From DATCLA01 sp036564195 (GTDB lineage: Bacteria > Bacillota > UBA4882 > UBA8346), in the NCBI GenBank assembly GCA_036564195.1, contig DATCLA010000294.1, forward strand, positions 1 through 28,702: a stretch of 28,702 nucleotides of DNA, given 5' to 3'. Made by a program: the position numbers and the translations under genes. This document shows positions 16,405 to 23,427 of the stretch, in pieces (within the stretch, counting starts at the first letter, position 1; every line of letters begins with the position of its first letter). The notes below the pieces were generated by a model. It saw only the letters and a list, made by a program, of their open reading frames with translations, was not told the DNA's origin and made no database searches.

Positions 16405-17217
16405 TTGAAACAACGTTGTGATCGGTGGCTAGTGGAGCAAGGTTATTTTCCAAGCCGGGAACAGGCGCAAAGGTCAATTATGGCCGGAGTAGTACTGGTT
16501 AACGGGAAACGGCTGGAGAAACCCAGTCAACTTCTGGACCCGGCCCAAGAATACGTAATAGCCATTGTCGGATCCGGGGAAACTTATGTCAGCCGGGGCG
16601 CGTATAAATTGAAAAAGGCAGTTACTGTCTTTCAGATTGAAGTTGCCGGGCGGGTCTGTTTGGATGCAGGCGCTTCTACCGGCGGCTTTACCGATTACCT
16701 ACTCCAGCAGGGAGCCAGCCTGGTCTATGCTGTGGATGTCGGCTACGGCCAACTGGCCTGGAAATTACGGCAGGATCCCCGGGTTAAAGTATTTGAACGT
16801 CAAAATATCCGTTACTTCGAAGCGGAGAATCTGGAACAGTTACCGTCCCTGATCACCGCTGACTTGTCCTTCATCTCCCTGCTCTTGGTCTTGGCGAAGT
16901 TCCGGGAGTTAATCGCTGATTCCGGCGAATTGGTAACTCTGATTAAGCCGCAGTTTGAAGCTGGACGTGGCCAGGTAGGGAAGAAAGGCGTAGTCCGGGA
17001 TCCTGCGGTCCACCGGGAAGTCCTGCAGCGGTTGGCGGATCAGGGGCCGCAGTCTGGCTGGGAACTGGCAGATCTGACCTTTTCACCGCTGCTGGGCCCG
17101 GAAGGTAACATTGAGTACCTGGGGTATTGGAAGACCGGGGTTGGGACTACAACCGCAAAAATTGATCTTGACAGCGTGGTGCAGACGGCGTGGGTGGAGT
17201 TGAAGGGGAAGGAATAG
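16405..17217 (+). CDS. tlyA: TlyA family rRNA 2'-O-methyltransferase (S4 + FtsJ-like)
   Basis: A 270-residue TlyA/hemolysin A family protein, expected to methylate ribose 2'-OH groups of rRNA using S-adenosylmethionine. Residues 1-60 form an S4 RNA-binding domain (RSIMAGVVLVNGKRLEKP). The rest is an FtsJ-like methyltransferase: CLDAGASTGGFTDYLLQQGA is the SAM-binding region, followed by VYAVDVGYGQLAWKLRQDPR. A Lys-Asp-Lys-Glu catalytic set is present: Lys68 (SRGAYK), Asp153 (TADLSF), Lys181 (LIKPQFEAG) and Glu237 (NIEYLG). It starts at TTG, with AGGAGG 7-8 bases upstream. The usual Firmicutes neighbours (NAD kinase, argR, recN) are not adjacent. Old hemolysin annotations for this family are probably incidental. 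Confidence 0.93.
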   Translation: MKQRCDRWLVEQGYFPSREQAQRSIMAGVVLVNGKRLEKPSQLLDPAQEYVIAIVGSGETYVSRGAYKLKKAVTVFQIEVAGRVCLDAGASTGGFTDYLLQQGASLVYAVDVGYGQLAWKLRQDPRVKVFERQNIRYFEAENLEQLPSLITADLSFISLLLVLAKFRELIADSGELVTLIKPQFEAGRGQVGKKGVVRDPAVHREVLQRLADQGPQSGWELADLTFSPLLGPEGNIEYLGYWKTGVGTTTAKIDLDSVVQTAWVELKGKE

Positions 17218-17332
17218 CTCTAGCCTACTATATTAATTATACATATTACCCATAGTATTTCGATTTCTGCTAGTGTCTAAATTATTTTCACAAAAGAAGC
17301 AATAAGATACCCAGAGGAGGTCTTAATCTGAT

Positions 17333-18160
17333 ATGGAACTATGGTACACCGAAAAACAGACTCCTAACCTAAGCTTTTCCTGTAAAATCACCCGTACTCT
17401 CCATACCGAGCAAACCGAATTTCAGGACTTGGCTGTGGTGGACACAGTCCAGTTCGGCCGGATGCTGGTCCTGGACGGTATGGTGATGACTACGGAAAAA
17501 GATGAATTTATCTACCATGAGATGATTACTCATGTGGCGCTCAACACCCACCCCAACCCGAAACGAGTTTTAGTGGTAGGTGGCGGTGATGGCGGCGCGA
17601 TCCGGGAGATTCTTAAGCATCCTTCGGTGGAAACCGCGGTTTTGGCGGAGATTGACGCCCGGGTAGTAGAAGTCTGTCAGGAGTATCTCCCCGGGATTGC
17701 CGGGGCGTTAACCGATCCCCGGGTGACTTTGGCAATCGGAGACGGAGTGGAACATGTTCGGAAAAATAAAGGCCAATATGATGTAATCTTGATCGATTCC
17801 ACCGAACCAGTCGGGCCGGCAGTCGGTCTGTTCAGCCGGGAATTTTATCAGGATGTCTATGCGGCTTTAACCCCGGAGGGAATCATGGTGGCCCAAAGTG
17901 AGTCTCCTTTTGTCAACCAGGATGTGATTCGCATGATTCATCACAATTTAAAAGGAGTTTTCCCGCTCAACTATTTATACCTGGCCAGTATTCCGACTTA
18001 TCCGTCGGGGTTGTGGAGTTTTACCCTAGCCAGTAAAGTGCATCATCCCTTGAAAGTCAATCCGGCCAAGATCCAGCCACTGCAGACTAAATACTACTCG
18101 CCGGAAGTGCATTTTAGTGCCTTTAAACTTCCGGTTTTTGTGGCCGAGCTGCTTCAATGA
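17333..18160 (+). CDS. speE: Spermidine synthase (polyamine aminopropyltransferase)
   Basis: Transfers an aminopropyl group from decarboxylated S-adenosylmethionine to putrescine, giving spermidine. The 275 residues fit the bacterial SpeE length. The N-terminal MELWYTEKQTPNLSFSCKI is the typical start. The nucleotide-binding motif VLVVGGGDGGAIREIL covers GGGDGG at residues 83-88, and Asp155 in LIDSTEPVGPA is the expected catalytic base; YHEMITHV is also characteristic. AGAGGAGG lies about 12 bases upstream, slightly long spacing. No speD is adjacent; it may be elsewhere. The next gene, fba, starts 111 bases downstream. Confidence 0.95.
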   Translation: MELWYTEKQTPNLSFSCKITRTLHTEQTEFQDLAVVDTVQFGRMLVLDGMVMTTEKDEFIYHEMITHVALNTHPNPKRVLVVGGGDGGAIREILKHPSVETAVLAEIDARVVEVCQEYLPGIAGALTDPRVTLAIGDGVEHVRKNKGQYDVILIDSTEPVGPAVGLFSREFYQDVYAALTPEGIMVAQSESPFVNQDVIRMIHHNLKGVFPLNYLYLASIPTYPSGLWSFTLASKVHHPLKVNPAKIQPLQTKYYSPEVHFSAFKLPVFVAELLQ

Positions 18161-18271
18161 GGGCTGTCTAATCTTTTAACTAAAAGTAATTTTAAGCAGA
18201 CTGCTTGAAGCAGGAAAATTTAAAAAAAAACCTAATAAAAAAGAGATGGTTAATTAAAGGAGGAGTTTAAA

Positions 18272-19201
18272 TTGGCATTAGTTACAACCACAGAAATGTT
18301 TCGAAAGGCTTACCAGGGAAAATATGCGGTAGGTGCCTTTAATGTGAACAATATGGAGATCATTCAGGGGATTACCGAGGCCGCCCAGGAGGTACAAGCA
18401 CCTTTAATCTTACAGGTTTCGGCCGGAGCCCGGAAGTATGCCAAACCGGTCTATTTACGCAAACTGGTGGAGGCAGCGATTGAGGATACCGGATTACCCA
18501 TTGCCTTGCACTTAGACCACGGCGAAAACTTTGAGATCTGTAAGTCCTGTATTGACGGTGGTTTTACTTCAGTAATGATTGACGGGTCCAAATATCCGTT
18601 TGAAGAGAATATCAAACTGACCAAGGAAGTTGTGGCTTATGCCCACGAAAGAGGGGTCGTGGTTGAAGCGGAACTGGGGACTTTAGCCGGAGTGGAAGAT
18701 GATGTCAATGTGGCGGCGGAAAGTGCTCGTTATACTGATCCGGATCAAGCAGTTGAATTTATTGAACGGACCGGTTGCGACTCATTAGCCATTGCTATCG
18801 GGACCAGTCATGGCGCTTATAAATTTAAAGGCCAACCCAAGTTGCGTTTTGATATTTTGGAAAAGATTACCGGCTTAAAACCGGGGTTCCCCATTGTGCT
18901 GCATGGTGCTTCTTCCGTACCCCAGGATTTTGTCGCAGCCTGCAACCAGTACGGCGGCAATATTCCCGGCGCTCAAGGCGTACCGGAGGAGATGTTGCGG
19001 CAGGCGGCCACCATGGGTGTATGTAAAATCAATATTGATACGGACTTACGTCTGGCAATGACTGCCGGGGTCCGTAAGTACCTGGTGGAGCACCCGGCTG
19101 ATTTTGACCCGCGCAAGTATTTAAGTGCAGCCCGGGAGAACATTAAAAATATGGTTAAACATAAGATCGTTTCAGTCCTGGGGTGTAACGGTAAAGCGTA
19201 A
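18272..19201 (+). CDS. fba: Class II fructose-1,6-bisphosphate aldolase
   Basis: A zinc-dependent aldolase of glycolysis and gluconeogenesis, interconverting fructose 1,6-bisphosphate with dihydroxyacetone phosphate and glyceraldehyde 3-phosphate. At 309 residues it is of the shorter bacterial class II type. LHLDHGENFE carries catalytic Asp82 and zinc ligand His83. VEAELGTLAGVEDD, the metal-ligand regions IGTSHGAYKF and VLHGASSVPQD, and the phosphate site CKINIDTDLRLAM follow in the usual order. It starts at TTG with AAAGGAGGAG about 8 bases upstream, a strong site. The upstream 110 bases are AT-rich, with no clear promoter. No other glycolytic gene lies adjacent. Confidence 0.94.
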   Translation: MALVTTTEMFRKAYQGKYAVGAFNVNNMEIIQGITEAAQEVQAPLILQVSAGARKYAKPVYLRKLVEAAIEDTGLPIALHLDHGENFEICKSCIDGGFTSVMIDGSKYPFEENIKLTKEVVAYAHERGVVVEAELGTLAGVEDDVNVAAESARYTDPDQAVEFIERTGCDSLAIAIGTSHGAYKFKGQPKLRFDILEKITGLKPGFPIVLHGASSVPQDFVAACNQYGGNIPGAQGVPEEMLRQAATMGVCKINIDTDLRLAMTAGVRKYLVEHPADFDPRKYLSAARENIKNMVKHKIVSVLGCNGKA

Positions 19202-19324
19202 TACCTAAAATAGTAAATTACCGGAATTTTGAAGGATTTCTCTGTCAAGGTCACGAAATCAACGAAGCAATGATCACCGGCGGGGTTTGGTAATGGTTGG
19301 GAGCCGAAAGGGGACGGGTCACAC

Positions 19325-20320
19325 TTGAGTCAATCTTTATTATCCATAGTTGACAATTTCAGCGGTAAAAAGATAATGGTGATTGGGGATATGATCGCTG
19401 ATGTCTATTTGGAAGGCACCATCTCCCGGATCTCGCGTGAAGCCCCGGTTTTGGTACTGGAATATGCATCGGAAACAGTGGTTCCGGGTGGCGCGGCCAA
19501 CGTAATCTACAACACGGCTACTTTAGGCGGGTCCGTTTATGGAGTTGGCGTAGTCGGGCAGGATAATTCCGGTGCGGAAATCCTGCGGCTGCTCCAGGCC
19601 AAAGCTGTCAATATTGAGGGGGTTTACCGTGATCAGACCCGTGCGACGATTACCAAGACCCGGGTTCTGGCCGGTGGTTTGGCGACCGTCCGTCAACATG
19701 TGGTCCGAATTGATAAAGAAACCAAACAGCCGTTAACTGAGTTAGCTGAAGCGGAACTTTTGGCCCGGATCGTAAGGTTCTTGCCGCAAATGGATGCAGT
19801 GGTGCTTGATGATTACGGCAGCAACAGTATTACGTCACAGATCCGCACCACCACCATCTCCTTATGCCGTACCCATCAGATCCCCTGTATAGTTGATTCC
19901 CGCTATAATATCCTGGCGTATCAAGGAGTAAATCTGGTTAAACAAAATGAGGCGGAGTTGGCCACCGCCGTAGGTTACCCCTTAGAAAATGAAACCCTTT
20001 TAATCCGGGCCGGCCAGGAATTACTCCGGCGCCTGGAGGCGGATACGGTTTTAATCACCCGGGGACCGGACGGAATTGCTCTATTTGAAAAGCAGGGCGG
20101 CTACCACCAGATCCCGGTTACCAACGCCAGTGAGGTTTATGATGTCAGCGGCGCCGGTGATACTGTGGTAGCCACCATGATGTTGGCGCTGGCCGCCGGA
20201 GCGTCAACCATTGATGCTGCGCAGCTGGCTAACTTGGCCGCCGGGGTCGTGGTGCGGAAGATGGGGACCGCTACCGTCACTGCGGAAGAGTTAAAACGGG
20301 CGATTGGAGCGGCAGAATGA
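19325..20320 (+). CDS. hldA: D-glycero-beta-D-manno-heptose-7-phosphate kinase
   Basis: A PfkB/ribokinase-family sugar kinase of 331 residues matching the N-terminal half of HldE (RfaE). It phosphorylates heptose 7-phosphate at C1 on the route to ADP-heptose for LPS core. Seen are MVIGDMIADVYLEGTISRISREAPV, abbreviated here as IGDMIADVYLEG and ISREAPVLVLE, then VPGGAANVIYNTATLG and the PfkB signature DVSGAGDT (catalytic Asp279). It starts at TTG with only a weak purine-rich site (AGGGGAC) upstream. An 11-codon frame (ATG at 19293) ends in a TGA that overlaps this TTG. The stop overlaps the hldC ATG by 4 bases, so the two activities that are fused in enteric HldE are encoded as separate, coupled genes here. 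Confidence 0.92.
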   Translation: MSQSLLSIVDNFSGKKIMVIGDMIADVYLEGTISRISREAPVLVLEYASETVVPGGAANVIYNTATLGGSVYGVGVVGQDNSGAEILRLLQAKAVNIEGVYRDQTRATITKTRVLAGGLATVRQHVVRIDKETKQPLTELAEAELLARIVRFLPQMDAVVLDDYGSNSITSQIRTTTISLCRTHQIPCIVDSRYNILAYQGVNLVKQNEAELATAVGYPLENETLLIRAGQELLRRLEADTVLITRGPDGIALFEKQGGYHQIPVTNASEVYDVSGAGDTVVATMMLALAAGASTIDAAQLANLAAGVVVRKMGTATVTAEELKRAIGAAE

Positions 20321-20784
20321 AAACAATCGAACGGCGCCGGGCGGCGGCACTTGCCCAACAATTACGCGATCAAGGCCGACGGGTTGTCTTTACCAACGGT
20401 TGTTTTGATATTCTCCACGTCGGCCATGTCCGCTATCTTCAGGCGGCCCGGCAATTAGGCGACTGTCTAATCGTAGGCTTAAACAGCGATGCATCGGTGC
20501 GGCGGTTAAAAGGCGCAAAGCGTCCCATTAACCACCAGGAAGACCGGGCAGAAGTCCTAAGCGGACTGACGGCTGTCGATTATGTGGTAATTTTTGACGA
20601 AACGACTGCAGAGGATTTAATCCGGGAGATTCAACCGGATATCTACGTCAAAGGCGGAAATTATTGCTTGGAACAGCTGCCCGAGTCCAGGATTGTCGCG
20701 GGATACGGGGGCAAAACAGTGTTAATCCCGGTAGTGCCGGGAAGATCCACTACCAATCTCCTCAGAAAGCTTGAAGAATCATGA
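20317..20784 (+). CDS. hldC: D-glycero-beta-D-manno-heptose 1-phosphate adenylyltransferase
   Basis: A 155-residue cytidylyltransferase-superfamily enzyme matching the C-terminal half of HldE (RfaE2). It transfers AMP from ATP to heptose 1-phosphate, giving ADP-D-glycero-beta-D-manno-heptose. The nucleotide-binding HxGH motif is HVGH (residues 34-37, in GCFDILHVGHVRYLQ), followed by LNSDASVRRLKGAKRPIN and DIYVKGGNY, which mark the heptose subgroup. Both ends overlap neighbours by 4 bases (ATGA), with hldA upstream and the GT9 gene downstream, showing tight translational coupling. GmhA, GmhB and HldD, needed for the other steps, are not in this window. Confidence 0.92.
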   Translation: MKTIERRRAAALAQQLRDQGRRVVFTNGCFDILHVGHVRYLQAARQLGDCLIVGLNSDASVRRLKGAKRPINHQEDRAEVLSGLTAVDYVVIFDETTAEDLIREIQPDIYVKGGNYCLEQLPESRIVAGYGGKTVLIPVVPGRSTTNLLRKLEES

Positions 20785-21806
20785 ATTATCAGCGGATCCT
20801 AATTGTTAAATTAAGCGCCATCGGTGATGTAATCCATGCGTTACCGGTGGCTCGGGCTTTGAAGGAAGCTTTTCCTGAGGTCCGGATTAGCTGGGTAGTT
20901 GAGCAACCAGCCGCTGAATTAGTGCGTAACCATCCTGATATCGATGAGGTTATTCTGTTTGAAAAGTCTCGTTGCCGTTCGTTGGGAGGATTGCTGCAAT
21001 ATTTACCGGCATTGGCGCGGGAATTAAAAGGGCGCCGGTTTGACCTGGCCCTTGATCTGCAGGGGTTGCTGAAAAGCGGCTTGATCGCCTTGCTCAGCGG
21101 AGCCCCCCGACGACTGGTCTACTGCAATCCCAGAGAATTAAGCGGCTGGATCAGCCAAAAAGTTTGCGGCCCCCACCAACAAGGGCATATTGTCGAGCGG
21201 TACCTGGATGTGGTCCGGGCTTTAGGTGGTCCGGTTACTACGGTTGATTTCGGAATCGGTTTTAGCGAGGCAGAAGTCAAAGCTGCCGGAGAGGTTTTAA
21301 CGGCAGCCAACTGGCCGGGAGGACCCTACGTAGTGCTGATCCCCGGCGCCAACTGGGTCAACAAGCGCTGGCCCCTGCAACACTTTGCCGCACTGGCGGA
21401 ACGTTTATTCAAACAAGGCATCTGCTGTATACTTACAGGCGGAGCAAGCGATCAGGAGCTGGCCCGGCAGATCCGGGAAGGTACGAAAGCGCCGCTTTGG
21501 GATGTGACTGGGAAAACCTCACTCAAACAGTTAGCCTGGATCATTAAAAACGCCCGGGTTGCGGTAGGCGGGGACACCGGCCCGCTGCACCTGGCAGTAG
21601 CGGTGGGAACCCCGACTGTAGCCTTACTGGGACCGACCGATCCTACCCGGAACGGGCCTTATGGCTCGGGGCACCGCGTGCTCGTGACTTCGCGGGATTG
21701 TGTCGGCTGCTGGCGGCGGCAGTGTGCGAAACGATTGGATTGTTTGGCTGCAATACCGGTGGAGGAAGTTTACCAGGAGGTAGTTAGTTTATATAAACTA
21801 TCGTAG
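20781..21806 (+). CDS. LPS heptosyltransferase-like glycosyltransferase (GT9, WaaC-like)
   Basis: A 341-residue GT9 family enzyme, most like lipopolysaccharide heptosyltransferase I. The N-terminus ILIVKLSAIGDVIHALPVA has the conserved Lys and Asp of the acceptor site. The C-terminal domain has LIPGANWVNKRWPLQHFAAL, VGGDTGPLHLAVAVGTPTVA and LLGPTDPTRNGPYG, the nucleotide-sugar binding region. A Cys cluster follows (CVGCWRRQCAKRLDC), as in many heptosyltransferases. Its ATG overlaps the hldC stop by 4 bases, so donor synthesis and transfer are in one operon. It probably acts at the cytoplasmic face of the inner membrane on a lipid A-type acceptor. The exact acceptor sugar is not determinable. 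Confidence 0.88.
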   Translation: MNYQRILIVKLSAIGDVIHALPVARALKEAFPEVRISWVVEQPAAELVRNHPDIDEVILFEKSRCRSLGGLLQYLPALARELKGRRFDLALDLQGLLKSGLIALLSGAPRRLVYCNPRELSGWISQKVCGPHQQGHIVERYLDVVRALGGPVTTVDFGIGFSEAEVKAAGEVLTAANWPGGPYVVLIPGANWVNKRWPLQHFAALAERLFKQGICCILTGGASDQELARQIREGTKAPLWDVTGKTSLKQLAWIIKNARVAVGGDTGPLHLAVAVGTPTVALLGPTDPTRNGPYGSGHRVLVTSRDCVGCWRRQCAKRLDCLAAIPVEEVYQEVVSLYKLS

Positions 21807-21998
21807 CTGGGATTAAAATTAGGAGTAGGTAAAGGGTTAGCTTAAAAGATTTTAGAAAATTCTACTCTCTTCTGACTAACTCGGATCATTCTCCGCTATG
21901 GCTGGCTGGGATGTAACAACCCTAACCCTGGGGGTTTCAATCTGTTCATTCGGTTTTTTGTCTTAAAGGCAATTTAGTCATTACAAGGAGTGAAATTA

Positions 21999-23186
21999 TT
22001 GTTACGGATATTTAGAGCTAACCAAGTCTTCCTATTTTTCATTGGAGCGTTTGCTTTCTTTCCCCCGCTGGGTAAAGGCCCAACTAATCTTTCAATGGGA
22101 TTAGCTTTGCTACTGGGTCTGTTTATCTTAAAAAAAAAACATTTTCAGATAACTGCCTTTCTAAAGCAACCATTGATTAAACCACTGGGTTATTTTTTTG
22201 GCCTCTTATTAATTTCGCTTTTTTTCTCCACCAATCGACTCGAAAGTCTCGTGATGTATTCACATATGGTTACTTATATTCTGCCCTTTATCATGTTTGC
22301 TGCTTTAAAATCCTGTTATCAAAGGGATATTGAGATCGATACCAAAAGGATTTTACAATGTTATATAGCAGGAAGCGTTGTTGCAGCTTTATATGCGATA
22401 GTTCAGTTTATTCAGACTAAACAATTGCATGTCACTGGTTTCTACAATAATTCTGCAATTTTCGCTTCCTTTTTAGAGGTGGCTTTACCCCTTACCGTTG
22501 CTTTGTTTTTAAATGCAATTAACGTTAAACAGCGATGCCAATATTTTTTGGCGGGTATTGTTTGCGCAGTAGCATTTATTCTGACTCAAGCACGCGGGCC
22601 TTGGTTGGGAGCAGGTGTAGCTTTAATTCTAATTGGAATGCTACTGCGTGAAAAGGTGTTTATTCATAAAAAAACCGTAATATTTTGCTTGTTAATAATT
22701 CTTATTTTAGTCTTGGCTCTGTCACCGCTGTATGTTGAGCGTATCAAAACAATTTTGGATCCAAAATGGCCTTCCAATTATGAGCGGTTGCTTATTTGGC
22801 AATCTACATTAAAGATGATTAAAGATTATCCCCTAACCGGTGTGGGACTGGGGCAGTTCATCCCGATCTATAACAATAAATATCTCAGTCCTCTGTCTCA
22901 GGATCACTATCATTTTCATGCCCATAACAGTTTTCTAATGTTGGCGGCTGAATCCGGTATTCCGGTATTAATTGCCTTCTTATATCTTCTATTTCAGATC
23001 TTTCGCCGGTTGATTACTAACACGAAAGCCCACCCCAGAGGAGCGCTGGTTGGTATCTTAGGAGTATTTGTGGCAATAACTCTGAGCTCATTAGTTGACT
23101 GTTTTTTATGGGCTAGTTATTTGGCCAGAACCTTATGGTTGTTAGTTGGTTTAAGTATCTATGGCAACCGACAGGTTGAGGAGTAA
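21999..23186 (+). CDS. O-antigen ligase/polymerase-like membrane protein (Wzy_C family)
   Basis: A polytopic inner-membrane protein of 395 residues with roughly 10-12 hydrophobic segments. The Wzy_C/O-antigen ligase signature is visible: ILTQARGPWLGAGVALILIG, then LIWQSTLKMIKDYPLTGVGLG and the loop HFHAHNSFLMLAAESGIP, which carries the conserved His residues. Such proteins join O-chains to lipid A-core (WaaL) or polymerise repeat units (Wzy); sequence alone does not separate them. The TTG at 21999 is preferred because AAGGAG (21985-21990) is 8 bases upstream; the in-frame GTG at 21990 overlaps that site. Base composition is clearly more AT-rich than the hld genes before it. It is 192 bases from the previous gene, so it probably has its own promoter. 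Confidence 0.87.
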   Translation: MLRIFRANQVFLFFIGAFAFFPPLGKGPTNLSMGLALLLGLFILKKKHFQITAFLKQPLIKPLGYFFGLLLISLFFSTNRLESLVMYSHMVTYILPFIMFAALKSCYQRDIEIDTKRILQCYIAGSVVAALYAIVQFIQTKQLHVTGFYNNSAIFASFLEVALPLTVALFLNAINVKQRCQYFLAGIVCAVAFILTQARGPWLGAGVALILIGMLLREKVFIHKKTVIFCLLIILILVLALSPLYVERIKTILDPKWPSNYERLLIWQSTLKMIKDYPLTGVGLGQFIPIYNNKYLSPLSQDHYHFHAHNSFLMLAAESGIPVLIAFLYLLFQIFRRLITNTKAHPRGALVGILGVFVAITLSSLVDCFLWASYLARTLWLLVGLSIYGNRQVEE

Positions 23187-23427
23187 TACTAGTCCAATCC
23201 GACAAGCCTTAATTATTTTTGGTCTCAGCCCTGTTGAAGATTGAAGGTATCCGGATCACACCGTGAATAGCCCTAAAATTGAAAACTAAAATTTTTAAAA
23301 GGGAAATAAGGGATAAATATGGAATTACAATTTAGATTGTTTAAGTAATAAGACAAAAATGGGTAAACCTGTAAAAAATCAAGTTGTAAACAGCTGTTAC
23401 TAATTTCAAAGGATGGGGTAACTCATA
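23187..23427. other. AT-rich intergenic stretch before the fusion gene
   Basis: 241 bases with no gene. It separates the ligase from the fusion gene and presumably holds the promoter of the latter. I could not place a -35/-10 pair with normal spacing; TTGAAA at 23279-23284 has no matching -10. AGGATGGGG about 12 bases before the next ATG is the likely ribosome site. Confidence 0.4.
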
